This document shows, one piece after another, positions 1-6,355 of a DNA stretch of 6,355 nt (within the stretch, counting starts at the first letter, position 1; each line of letters begins with the position of its first letter). The DNA is from Hydrogenovibrio sp. UBA650. GTDB lineage: Bacteria; Pseudomonadota; Gammaproteobacteria; Thiomicrospirales; Thiomicrospiraceae. The notes beneath the pieces are model-generated. The model searched no databases, was not told the origin of the DNA, and worked only from the letters and a program-made list of their open reading frames with translations. The stretch covers positions 1-6,355 of the forward strand of contig DBOI01000033.1 in assembly GCA_002299245.1 (NCBI GenBank), in the 5' to 3' direction. The position numbers and the translations under genes were made by a program.

Positions 1-59
1 ATCACGACACACACGATCACGAGCATCACAATCATGACCATAAAGACAGTAAAGCTTAG
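1..59 (+). CDS. 3' end of a gene with a His/Asp-rich C-terminus; probable RND periplasmic adaptor (partial)
   Basis: Only the last 18 codons (frame starting at base 3) and the TAG stop at 57-59 are in the window; the gene begins off the left edge. The visible peptide reads HDTHDHEHHNHDHKDSKA, with seven His and five Asp/Glu in 18 residues, a composition typical of metal-binding tails on envelope metal-transport proteins. The stop lies 14 bp before the ATG of the RND permease on the same strand, and adaptor (CusB/CzcB, membrane-fusion family) genes usually sit immediately upstream of the permease. I therefore infer a periplasmic adaptor whose flexible tail could bind or buffer divalent metal. 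No adaptor domain is visible, so another His-tailed protein, such as a cation diffusion facilitator or metallochaperone, is possible. The reading frame is well supported by its amphoteric His/Asp pattern, its stop position and the Shine-Dalgarno just after it. Confidence 0.65.
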   Translation, partial: HDTHDHEHHNHDHKDSKA

Positions 60-60
60 C

Positions 61-66
61 GGAGAG
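61..66 (+). promoter_or_regulatory. Shine-Dalgarno of the RND permease
   Basis: GGAGAG lies 7 bases before the ATG at 74 and directly after the upstream stop codon. Its strength and spacing support ATG 74 as the true start. They also fit co-transcription of the permease with the preceding His-rich gene, because there is no room here for a separate promoter. Confidence 0.8.
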
Positions 67-73
67 TTCTAAA

Positions 74-3000
74 ATGTTTGATTCTATTATCCGCATCTCT
101 TTGAATTATCGCCTGTTAGTACTTGCTGTTGCCGCGCTAATGATTGTCTATGGTTCCTTAGTTATGCGAACCTTGCCTGTTGATGTATTTCCTGATTTAA
201 ACAGGCCTACTGTAACCTTAATCACTGAAGCTTATGGCCTTGCTCCAGAGGAAGTTGAAACACTTGTTACCTTCCCTATAGAAGCCGCCATGAATGGCGC
301 AAGTGGCGTCGAGCGGGTTCGTTCATCTTCATCAACAGGGTTTTCAGTCGTGTCGATTGAATTCAGCTGGGATACTGACATTTACCTTGCGCGCCAAATT
401 GTCAGTGAAAAGATGAATGAAGTATCTGGCCGATTACCAGACAAGGTCAGATCGGTGATGGGACCTGTGAGTTCGATTATGGGTGAAATCATGTTTATTG
501 GTTTGACCACTGTTAATCCAGAAGTCACACCGATGGATTTACGCACGATTGGCGAATGGAACCTTCGACAAAGGTTGTTGGGGGTTAGCGGAGTTTCAAA
601 AATAACCGTGATGGGAGGAGAGCAACAGCAGTTTCATGTTCAGCTCGATCCGCAAAAAATGCTAAGCCATGGTGTGACCCTAAACCAGGTTCGCCAAGCC
701 TTAGAAAATGCGAACATCAACACAACCGGCGGCTTTTTATTAGAACCTTATCAGGAAAAAAGTATTCGTAATTTGGGACGAATCCATTCGCTTGAAGATT
801 TGCAGAAAACCGTCATTGCCAAACAGGTTGCAGCCAACAGACCTGCAATTACAATTGGCGATATTGCCAATGTTAGTTTAAGAGGCCCCTTGGCCAAGCG
901 AGGTGATGCTGCGGTAAATGGCATTCCAGGGGTTATGTTGGCAGTATCCAAACAACCTAATACAGATACGATAAACCTAACGGAAAGAATTAAAGACCAA
1001 CTTGAGTCCATAAAACAAACTTTGCCTCAGGGAGTCACCCTGCACACGCAGATTTTCCAGCAAGCGGATTTTATTCATAACTCAATCGACAATATCAGTG
1101 AAGCACTACAGATTGGCGCTTTGCTGGTAGCACTTGTGCTGTTTTTATTTTTATTGAATATCCGTACTACGGCCATTACATTGATTGCCATCCCGCTCTC
1201 TTTTGTGGTGACCTTTATTATTTTTAAATGGTTTGGCTTAAGCATCAATACTATGACACTTGGTGGCCTGGCAATTGCCATTGGTGAACTAGTTGATGAT
1301 GCGATTGTCGATGTTGAAAACAGCTTTAGGCGTTTGCGGGAAAATCGCAAAAAAGGTTCACCTCTTGATGCAAAGGAAGTTATTTTTAAAGCCTCAAAAG
1401 AAGTGCGTGGCTCTATCGTTTTTTCAACCATTATTGTCATACTCATCTTTGCGCCACTTTTTGCAATGAGCGGCCTTGAAGGACGTGTCTTTGCACCTCT
1501 TGGAATTGCTTATATCACAGCAATTATCTCCTCAACGGTGGTGTCTCTGACCGTAACCACCGCCCTTTGCTACTATCTGCTACCCAATATGAAGCGCATG
1601 GATAATGACAGTGACGGCTGGCTGGTTCGACTCTTAAAGGCCACCCATCGCAAAGCCTTAGATTTTGTGCTGCCACATCCCAAAAAAGTATTTAGCCTGG
1701 TGATTATTTTATTCTTGGCAGCAGCGGCTTTAGCTCAAGACTTTGGGCGTACCTTCTTGCCGGAGTTTAACGAAGGTAGCTTTACCATTAGTTTAACCAT
1801 GCCGCCTGGCACATCGCTGAATGAGTCAAGTCGAATTGGCCTGATTGCAGGACAGATGCTACTGTCAATTCCAGAAGTTAAATACACAGGCCGCAGAACC
1901 GGACGTGCTGAGGAAGATGAACATGCACTGGGGGTGAATACATCCGAGTTTGAAGTGACCTTAAAACCTTCCGAACGTAGTAAAACAGAAATTATGGCAG
2001 ATATTAGACAAAAACTGGGCAGTATTCCTGGAGTTGTCATCAATATCGGACAACCCATATCTCATCGACTCGACATCATTACTTCAGGGGTTCAGGCTCA
2101 AATCGCAATCAAAATTTTTGGTGAAGATTTAAATCTGCTGCGCTCAAAAGCCATTGAGTTGCAAAAGCTGATTCACGATGTTGACGGCATTGCAGATTTG
2201 CAAGTCGAACAACAACTTATGATTCCTCAAGTCCATATCAATTTCGACCGGGATAAAGCCAGTGATCATGGTGTGATGATAGGTGAAGCTGCCAGTCTTG
2301 CCGAACTGGCCTTGCGCGGAGAAGTGGTTACTCAGATTATTGATGGCAACCGTTTATTTGATGTTGTACTGCGGTTGCAAGATCAAGCCCGTGAAGACAC
2401 CGATACAATCGCAAAAATACCTTTCGAGACATTGCGTGGTAACGTTGTCCCGCTTGGCCTTATCGCAGATATTGAAGAAGGTAAAGGCCCCAATATGATC
2501 AACCGTGAAAATGTCAATCGTCGAATCGTGGTACAAGCCAATACTCAAGACCGAGATGTGGTCAGTGTGGTTGAAGATATTCAAAAAATACTAAATGAAA
2601 AACTCGAATTACCTCCGGGTTATTTCATCCACTATGACGGCGGTTTTGAGAGCCAAGCGACCGCCCAGAGAAATATTCTGTTATTGAGTATTTTCTCTGT
2701 TATTGGTATGTTTTTGGCACTCTACACGCATTTTCGCAGCGCAAACTTGAGCTTACAGGTAATGCTTGCCATTCCACTTTCATTTATCGGAGCAATCATC
2801 GGTATTTATTTGACTGGAGGAGTATTGTCAATACCCAGTTTGGTTGGCTTTATTACACTAGCTGGAATTTCATCACGGAATGGAATTATGATGATTTCGC
2901 ACTATTTGCATCTGATGAAAAATGAAGGCGAAAAATTCGACTTGCAAATGTTGCTCAGAGGCACTCAAGAACGTCTTGTTCCGGTTTTGATGACAGCCAT

Positions 3001-3193
3001 TACAGCCTTATTGGCTTTAACACCTCTGATTATGGCTGCCGGTGAAACAGGCAAAGAAATCTTAACACCGATTGCGGTAGTAATATTCTCAGGGCTGTTT
3101 AGTTCAACGCTGCTTAATCTGATTATTACACCTCTGGTATTCTGGAAATTCGGTGAGAAAGCATCACGCGTTTACATCCTACAAAAGAGCTGA
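74..3193 (+). CDS. Heavy-metal efflux RND permease, CusA/CzcA family (inner-membrane proton antiporter)
   Basis: A 1039-residue protein, the full family length (CusA and CzcA are about 1040-1060). It forms the inner-membrane trimer of a tripartite pump that expels metal ions using the proton gradient. It has the duplicated RND plan: TM1 near residues 10-30; a periplasmic porter half containing FPIEAAMNG (from 67) and its SGVERVRSSSS continuation; TM2-6 from about 342 to 505; TM7 near 537-557; a second periplasmic half; and TM8-12 from about 866 to 1030. TM10 carries LVGFITLAGISSRNGIMM, and RLVPVLMTAITALLAL follows. The TM4 proton-relay motif is AIAIGELVDDAIVDVEN (400-416). D408 and E415 match the essential acidic residues of CusA and CzcA, but the first CzcA Asp (D402) is Ala, as in CusA. 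By my recalled alignment the CusA Cu(I) methionines 573, 623 and 672 are replaced by S573, T623 and I668, while E625 is kept. The substrate is thus more likely a divalent ion than Cu(I)/Ag(I); this is inference. The frame is intact and no frameshift is seen. Naming it czcA or cusA would overstate what can be seen. Confidence 0.96.
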   Translation: MFDSIIRISLNYRLLVLAVAALMIVYGSLVMRTLPVDVFPDLNRPTVTLITEAYGLAPEEVETLVTFPIEAAMNGASGVERVRSSSSTGFSVVSIEFSWDTDIYLARQIVSEKMNEVSGRLPDKVRSVMGPVSSIMGEIMFIGLTTVNPEVTPMDLRTIGEWNLRQRLLGVSGVSKITVMGGEQQQFHVQLDPQKMLSHGVTLNQVRQALENANINTTGGFLLEPYQEKSIRNLGRIHSLEDLQKTVIAKQVAANRPAITIGDIANVSLRGPLAKRGDAAVNGIPGVMLAVSKQPNTDTINLTERIKDQLESIKQTLPQGVTLHTQIFQQADFIHNSIDNISEALQIGALLVALVLFLFLLNIRTTAITLIAIPLSFVVTFIIFKWFGLSINTMTLGGLAIAIGELVDDAIVDVENSFRRLRENRKKGSPLDAKEVIFKASKEVRGSIVFSTIIVILIFAPLFAMSGLEGRVFAPLGIAYITAIISSTVVSLTVTTALCYYLLPNMKRMDNDSDGWLVRLLKATHRKALDFVLPHPKKVFSLVIILFLAAAALAQDFGRTFLPEFNEGSFTISLTMPPGTSLNESSRIGLIAGQMLLSIPEVKYTGRRTGRAEEDEHALGVNTSEFEVTLKPSERSKTEIMADIRQKLGSIPGVVINIGQPISHRLDIITSGVQAQIAIKIFGEDLNLLRSKAIELQKLIHDVDGIADLQVEQQLMIPQVHINFDRDKASDHGVMIGEAASLAELALRGEVVTQIIDGNRLFDVVLRLQDQAREDTDTIAKIPFETLRGNVVPLGLIADIEEGKGPNMINRENVNRRIVVQANTQDRDVVSVVEDIQKILNEKLELPPGYFIHYDGGFESQATAQRNILLLSIFSVIGMFLALYTHFRSANLSLQVMLAIPLSFIGAIIGIYLTGGVLSIPSLVGFITLAGISSRNGIMMISHYLHLMKNEGEKFDLQMLLRGTQERLVPVLMTAITALLALTPLIMAAGETGKEILTPIAVVIFSGLFSSTLLNLIITPLVFWKFGEKASRVYILQKS

Positions 3194-3264
3194 AACAGAC
3201 TAGTCATTTAAACTTAAAAAATGGTTTTTCAAAACTAAGCACCAAGCTAACAATATCTTTTGCT

Positions 3265-3303
3265 ACTGCCTAATCTTGATAATAAAACTTATGATTAGGC
3301 AGT
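3265..3303. repeat. Perfect 11-bp inverted repeat at the convergent junction, overlapping the binding-protein stop codon
   Basis: ACTGCCTAATC (3265-3275) is the exact reverse complement of GATTAGGCAGT (3293-3303), with a 17-base AT-rich loop between. One arm contains the TAG stop (3272-3270, minus strand) of the substrate-binding protein gene; the other lies in its last codons. In RNA from either strand it would fold into an 11-pair hairpin. Neither side is followed by a U-tract, so it is not a canonical intrinsic terminator. It could protect 3' ends of mRNA, help Rho-dependent or bidirectional termination where the two operons meet, or be coincidence. The remaining intergenic bases (3194-3264) are AT-rich and show nothing else I can support. 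Confidence 0.5.
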
Positions 3304-4277
3304 TGACCGCCAACAAGAGCGGGTTTATCAGCCAATAGCTGGCGATAGAAAAACTCCAACTCAGGCTTGGCTTGCTTGGCATCGACCACTTGCATATTCA
3401 CCGACTGCAGAGAGTCAGTAATCGCTTTAGGAGTTAATCTATTCAAATGTTTTGCAATCATTTTTCCGGCTTGCTCAGGGTGTTGCAAACACCAGTCTGT
3501 TGACTTGGCGTACTCTTCTTGAAAACGTCTCAAAATATCAGGTTTATCCAAAACCGAATCCATCGCAACCATACTCAGCTGTGGGATTCTTGCCTGCCGC
3601 TTAAATAGCCGCCCCCACTCTTGCTGAATATTCACACTAGGGTATATTCGCGGAGCACCTTTTTTCTTAACCATCATTTGGTTTTTACGCAAAGCCATGG
3701 AGATTGCAGGCTCGGCTAATAGCGCATGATCAACCTGCCCGTTCATCAACAACTGCATTGCATCCAATGGGTGTGCAGTGTAACGTAGAGTCAGATCCTG
3801 TTTGACGTCCAAACCTTCTGCTTCAACCAACTGGCGAAATACGATATCCGGCATATCTTCACGATAGGGAATAGCGATCTCTTTACCTTTAAAGTCCGCC
3901 AGAGTTTTCATGTTTGGATCACGCGATACCATCCACAAAATTCCCCAAACCGGAATATTCATCAACTTGAGCCCTACACCCTTGTTGTAAAGATTAGCCG
4001 CCACATTTGCCGGCATAGCCATAAAGTCAGTCTGATGACGACCTTTGCCCAACGCCATTAACCTGGCCTGATCTGGATTATTGACAGCAACAAACTCAAT
4101 ACTCTGAGTAATATCACTCAGAGCATTGGTCTCCATCATATGAATCAGCGGGTAGGAGATATTTGAAAAAGGTCCGGAAAACACCAATTTGTCGATCTTC
4201 TGCCCCGCAACAGAAGCAGAACTAAACAACACCAAGAGTTTAAGCAGGCCTGTAAAAAAAACTTTAAATAGGTTCAT
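3270..4277 (-). CDS. Periplasmic substrate-binding protein, NitT/TauT-like (NMT1/THI5-like) ABC family
   Basis: A complete 335-residue protein, normal length for this type 2 periplasmic-binding fold. The N-terminus is a Sec signal peptide: MNLFK, a hydrophobic core to about residue 21, and a probable cut after SVA (residue 24). There is no lipobox Cys, so it should be soluble in the periplasm. Family hallmarks are a basic/hydrophobic first strand (KIDKLVFSG, from 27), TLADFKGKEIAIP (125-137) with DMPDIVFRQLVEAEGLD (141-157), and NGQVDHALLAEPAISMAL (179-196). The last matches the usual 'G-(E/Q)-V-D-A-A-hydrophobic-x-E-P' segment lining the ligand cleft. Relatives bind small ligands such as nitrate, sulfonates or thiamine precursors; no residue here fixes the ligand. 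The ATG overlaps the stop of the upstream TonB-dependent receptor by one base, so both probably serve one import route. No permease or ATPase gene follows on this strand within the window, because the next gene is the convergent RND pump. The partner ABC genes must be upstream or elsewhere, or the protein works without them. Confidence 0.85.
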   Translation of the reverse strand: MNLFKVFFTGLLKLLVLFSSASVAGQKIDKLVFSGPFSNISYPLIHMMETNALSDITQSIEFVAVNNPDQARLMALGKGRHQTDFMAMPANVAANLYNKGVGLKLMNIPVWGILWMVSRDPNMKTLADFKGKEIAIPYREDMPDIVFRQLVEAEGLDVKQDLTLRYTAHPLDAMQLLMNGQVDHALLAEPAISMALRKNQMMVKKKGAPRIYPSVNIQQEWGRLFKRQARIPQLSMVAMDSVLDKPDILRRFQEEYAKSTDWCLQHPEQAGKMIAKHLNRLTPKAITDSLQSVNMQVVDAKQAKPELEFFYRQLLADKPALVGGQLPNHKFYYQD

Positions 4278-4279
4278 TA
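4275..4279 (-). promoter_or_regulatory. TAATG stop/start overlap coupling the receptor to the binding protein
   Basis: Read on the minus strand, TAA (4279-4277) ends the receptor and ATG (4277-4275) begins the binding protein, sharing one A. Only weak purine-rich stretches precede it: GGAG ends 16 bases before the ATG, and a GAG lies about 10 bases before it. Initiation therefore probably depends on ribosomes terminating at the receptor stop. This supports a single mRNA and coordinated output of the two proteins. Confidence 0.75.
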
Positions 4280-6355
4280 GAAGTGAACTCGAACTCCAGC
4301 ATAAACATAAGTACCAACAGACGATCCAAGAACTTTATCTACTTCTGCATCAAAAATATTGTCGATACCAAGATGGAAGTCGGTGTTTTTGATGGCCTCT
4401 GGCGAGTAGTTTAGCTTAAGATTAACCGGCGTGTAGGCATCTGCAGTTTGATACTGGTTATTTTCCAGATAGATCTGATCGCCAACATGCCTGGCAATTA
4501 ATTGAGAGTTCAAAGCTGGAGTTACCTGATAGTTGACTGCTAGGTTGTATTGATGATTTGGAGTATATTCCAAGCGCTCATCAGTGTCATGATCTTTAGT
4601 GTTAAGCACACTTGCATAAAAACCGACACTTAAGTCATTACTAACCTGCTTAGTTAAAGTAAGCTCCAAACCTGTAATATCAACTTTACTGGCATTACGG
4701 AAAGTTCTGTAACCCTCAGAACCAAGGCGAGAATCATCAAATAGAATACTGTCATTTATTCTATTTTTAAAAGCCGCAATATCGTACCCCCAGTCAGACC
4801 CTTGGCCTTGTAAACCAATCTCATAGTTCTGGCTGCGCTCTTCATCCAGTTCAAATACCTGTTTTCCTGGGAATCTAGAATCAACCACTTCGACACCCAA
4901 CATCTGCTTACCGCTCGGCATAACCCGGTTCATGAATAGCTCTTGACTATCTGGAGAGCGGAAACCTTGAGAGTAACGCATTCTCAAATTAGCAAGTGGG
5001 TTAATTTGATAAACACCACCAGCATTAAATGTGATGGCATCGTCGCCTTTGTTGTGATCGTCATAACGCAGACCGTATACCACTGACAGAGGTTCATTCA
5101 GTTGCCATTCATGCTGCGCGAAAGCAGAAGAAGTTCGCAAGGTTTTAGTATCAATCGAGGTTCCGCCACTGAAAAAAGCCGCTTTACGTTTGTCTTCAAC
5201 ATGTTCTGCACCAATCAAAATTCGATGCTGCTCACTTGGAGTCCAGGTTCCATTTAACTGGTGATTAGTCATTGTGGATTCACCGGTTCCGTTCAGACTC
5301 GCAGAATCTGCCTCTGATGCATACCCCATCTGCTGCCATAAATGAGTGGTAATAAGGTCGTCTTTTTCGTAATGAGACTGGCTGCTCTGCCAGTTGATTA
5401 CAACCGTTTCAGAGGCTTTAAAGTCTGCGCCAATACCAATGTCTGTACGCTGATTGTCAAGCTCTTGGTGAATAGGTGCATTGAAGATTGGTAATTGGTT
5501 TCCAGCAGCCCGATAGTTACTCAAGTGAGCGCCACCAACTCGATCAAACTCACGAGTCTCTTTCATATAAGAAGCATTCAGCTTCAGAGTAAGATCTTGG
5601 GTTACATCATGTGTCAGTTGACCACCAATATTTACCAGTTCCGCAGGAGACTGATAAGTTGTATCAACAGCTGTTGAATTGGGAACGAGGTCACCAAGTG
5701 TTTTGCTAAATGGTGCAGGGCAATTAGCTCCCATTCCGCAAGCCATATTGTTATTTGGATTGATTTTAAAGTTCGACATGGATGGCGCTGTTTTTCCAGG
5801 TTGTCCACCGCCTTTTGGTGCTTTTATTTGCGCGCTATCGTTGTCAGTGTAAGCACCTGCATCTTGGGCACTGAACCAGGCCGAATAAGCGGTGTTGCCA
5901 TTGCGACCTCTCAAGTCGGCGTCTATTTGAGTAATATCACCATCACCATCGGTGTTGGCTCCGGTACTGATTCCAATTGAGCCTTCAACGCCTTGTTCCG
6001 GCTTTTTAGTGATGATATTTATGACACCGCCCAGAGCAGAAGAACCATACAGTGCTCCTGCCGGACCTTTTACTATTTCAATACGTTCAATACTGTTAGC
6101 TGAGATTCGATTGCTATCATAGACATTACTGTATTCGCCACCAATGCGGCGTCCATCGATTAGCAATAAAGTACCCTTGCCACCTACGCCGCGAATAGAG
6201 AATTTATCCGCACTCGGATTCATAAAAACACCAGGCATATTCTGGAAAATATCTTTCAGACTCTTAGCACCGATGTTTTCAATATCGGCTTGAGTAATCA
6301 CTGCGGTTGAAACCGGTGTTTTGGCAATGTCACGTTCGGTTTTGGTGGCACTAAC
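4277..6355 (-). CDS. TonB-dependent outer-membrane receptor, 5' end beyond the window (partial)
   Basis: Some 692 residues are visible. The frame stays open to the right edge, and its first residues, VSATKTERDIAKTPVSTAV, are typical of the start of a plug domain, so the GTG at 6301-6299 is an internal Val, not the start. Signal peptide and TonB box lie outside. Counting from the edge, the plug shows FSIRGVGGKGTLLLIDGRR (52-70) and VKGPAGALYGSSALGGVIN (95-113). A 22-strand-type barrel follows, with FRSPDSQELF (465-474), an ERSQNYEIGL segment (507-516), IDNIFD near the end, and a C-terminal Phe as needed for barrel insertion. It would import a scarce chelate or cofactor using TonB energy. The heme-receptor NPNL element is not seen and no His lies between FRSP and the ERSQNYEIGL segment, which argues against a classical heme receptor. 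A long loop after the plug (about 165-240) is rich in Gly/Pro/Asn and holds the only two Cys (206, 212). The substrate is unknown. The gene is coupled to a downstream periplasmic binding protein. Confidence 0.93.
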   Translation of the reverse strand, partial: VSATKTERDIAKTPVSTAVITQADIENIGAKSLKDIFQNMPGVFMNPSADKFSIRGVGGKGTLLLIDGRRIGGEYSNVYDSNRISANSIERIEIVKGPAGALYGSSALGGVINIITKKPEQGVEGSIGISTGANTDGDGDITQIDADLRGRNGNTAYSAWFSAQDAGAYTDNDSAQIKAPKGGGQPGKTAPSMSNFKINPNNNMACGMGANCPAPFSKTLGDLVPNSTAVDTTYQSPAELVNIGGQLTHDVTQDLTLKLNASYMKETREFDRVGGAHLSNYRAAGNQLPIFNAPIHQELDNQRTDIGIGADFKASETVVINWQSSQSHYEKDDLITTHLWQQMGYASEADSASLNGTGESTMTNHQLNGTWTPSEQHRILIGAEHVEDKRKAAFFSGGTSIDTKTLRTSSAFAQHEWQLNEPLSVVYGLRYDDHNKGDDAITFNAGGVYQINPLANLRMRYSQGFRSPDSQELFMNRVMPSGKQMLGVEVVDSRFPGKQVFELDEERSQNYEIGLQGQGSDWGYDIAAFKNRINDSILFDDSRLGSEGYRTFRNASKVDITGLELTLTKQVSNDLSVGFYASVLNTKDHDTDERLEYTPNHQYNLAVNYQVTPALNSQLIARHVGDQIYLENNQYQTADAYTPVNLKLNYSPEAIKNTDFHLGIDNIFDAEVDKVLGSSVGTYVYAGVRVHF

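Noticed and set aside
3..46. CAC/GAC/CAT-rich simple sequence at the left edge as a DNA repeat or CRISPR-like element
   Set aside because: There is no regular unit or spacing. The pattern is explained by His/Asp codons in an open frame ending at 57-59.
751..2584. Open frames on both strands inside the RND permease gene (751-1011 -, 1075-1446 -, 1735-2058 -, 2283-2498 +, 2354-2584 -)
   Set aside because: All lie wholly inside a strongly supported gene, lack recognisable domains, and have no independent ribosome-binding or operon context.
3198..3205. GACTAGTC palindrome just after the RND permease stop
   Set aside because: Eight bases with no loop cannot form a stable hairpin, and flanking bases do not extend the symmetry. 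There is no T-run placed as in a terminator.
3213..3233. A-run/T-run weak hairpin in the convergent gap as a possible terminator
   Set aside because: The stem is nearly all A-T with wobble pairs and a three-base loop. It has no GC-rich core, so it is too weak to call.
4814..4963. Heme-receptor signature (FRAP/His/NPNL) in the TonB-dependent receptor
   Set aside because: FRSP is present, but there is no His before the ERSQNYEIGL segment and no NPNL. FRxP-like sequences also occur in non-heme receptors, so heme specificity is not supported.
4189..5677. Plus-strand open frames at 4189-4392 and 5495-5677
   Set aside because: They are antisense to the binding-protein/receptor genes, have low-complexity protein composition and no family resemblance.

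Overview
The window looks like chromosomal DNA of a Gram-negative bacterium. It encodes an inner-membrane RND pump, a periplasmic binding protein with a signal peptide, and an outer-membrane TonB-dependent receptor, all of which require a two-membrane envelope. Base composition (GC roughly in the 40s by eye) and protein style fit a gammaproteobacterium, possibly of the sulfur-oxidiser/Thiomicrospira kind. That placement is a guess; no marker gene is present.

The layout is two convergent transcription units. On the + strand (1-3193), the last codons of a gene with a His/Asp-rich C-terminus are followed, after a short gap carrying a good Shine-Dalgarno, by a complete 1039-residue heavy-metal-efflux RND permease (CusA/CzcA family). 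The upstream gene is most likely the periplasmic adaptor of the same pump. No outer-membrane channel gene follows, so any such gene would lie upstream or elsewhere.

On the - strand (6355 down to 3270), a TonB-dependent receptor whose 5' end lies beyond the right edge is followed by a NitT/TauT-like (NMT1/THI5-like) periplasmic substrate-binding protein. The two reading frames overlap by one base (TAATG), so they are almost certainly co-transcribed and translationally coupled. Together they suggest an import route: receptor across the outer membrane, binding protein in the periplasm, then an ABC permease/ATPase not in this window. The substrate cannot be read from the sequence. The metal pump next door makes a metal complex conceivable, but the convergent arrangement means the two units need not be related.

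The 76-bp convergent gap contains no classical terminator. A perfect 11-bp inverted repeat overlaps the end of the binding-protein gene. The points most worth a second look are the metal-site residues of the pump (CusA Met triad absent, unusually acidic TM4 motif), the His-rich tail of the upstream gene, the only two cysteines of the receptor (a CxMxxxC cluster in a probable extracellular loop), and the receptor/binding-protein pairing.
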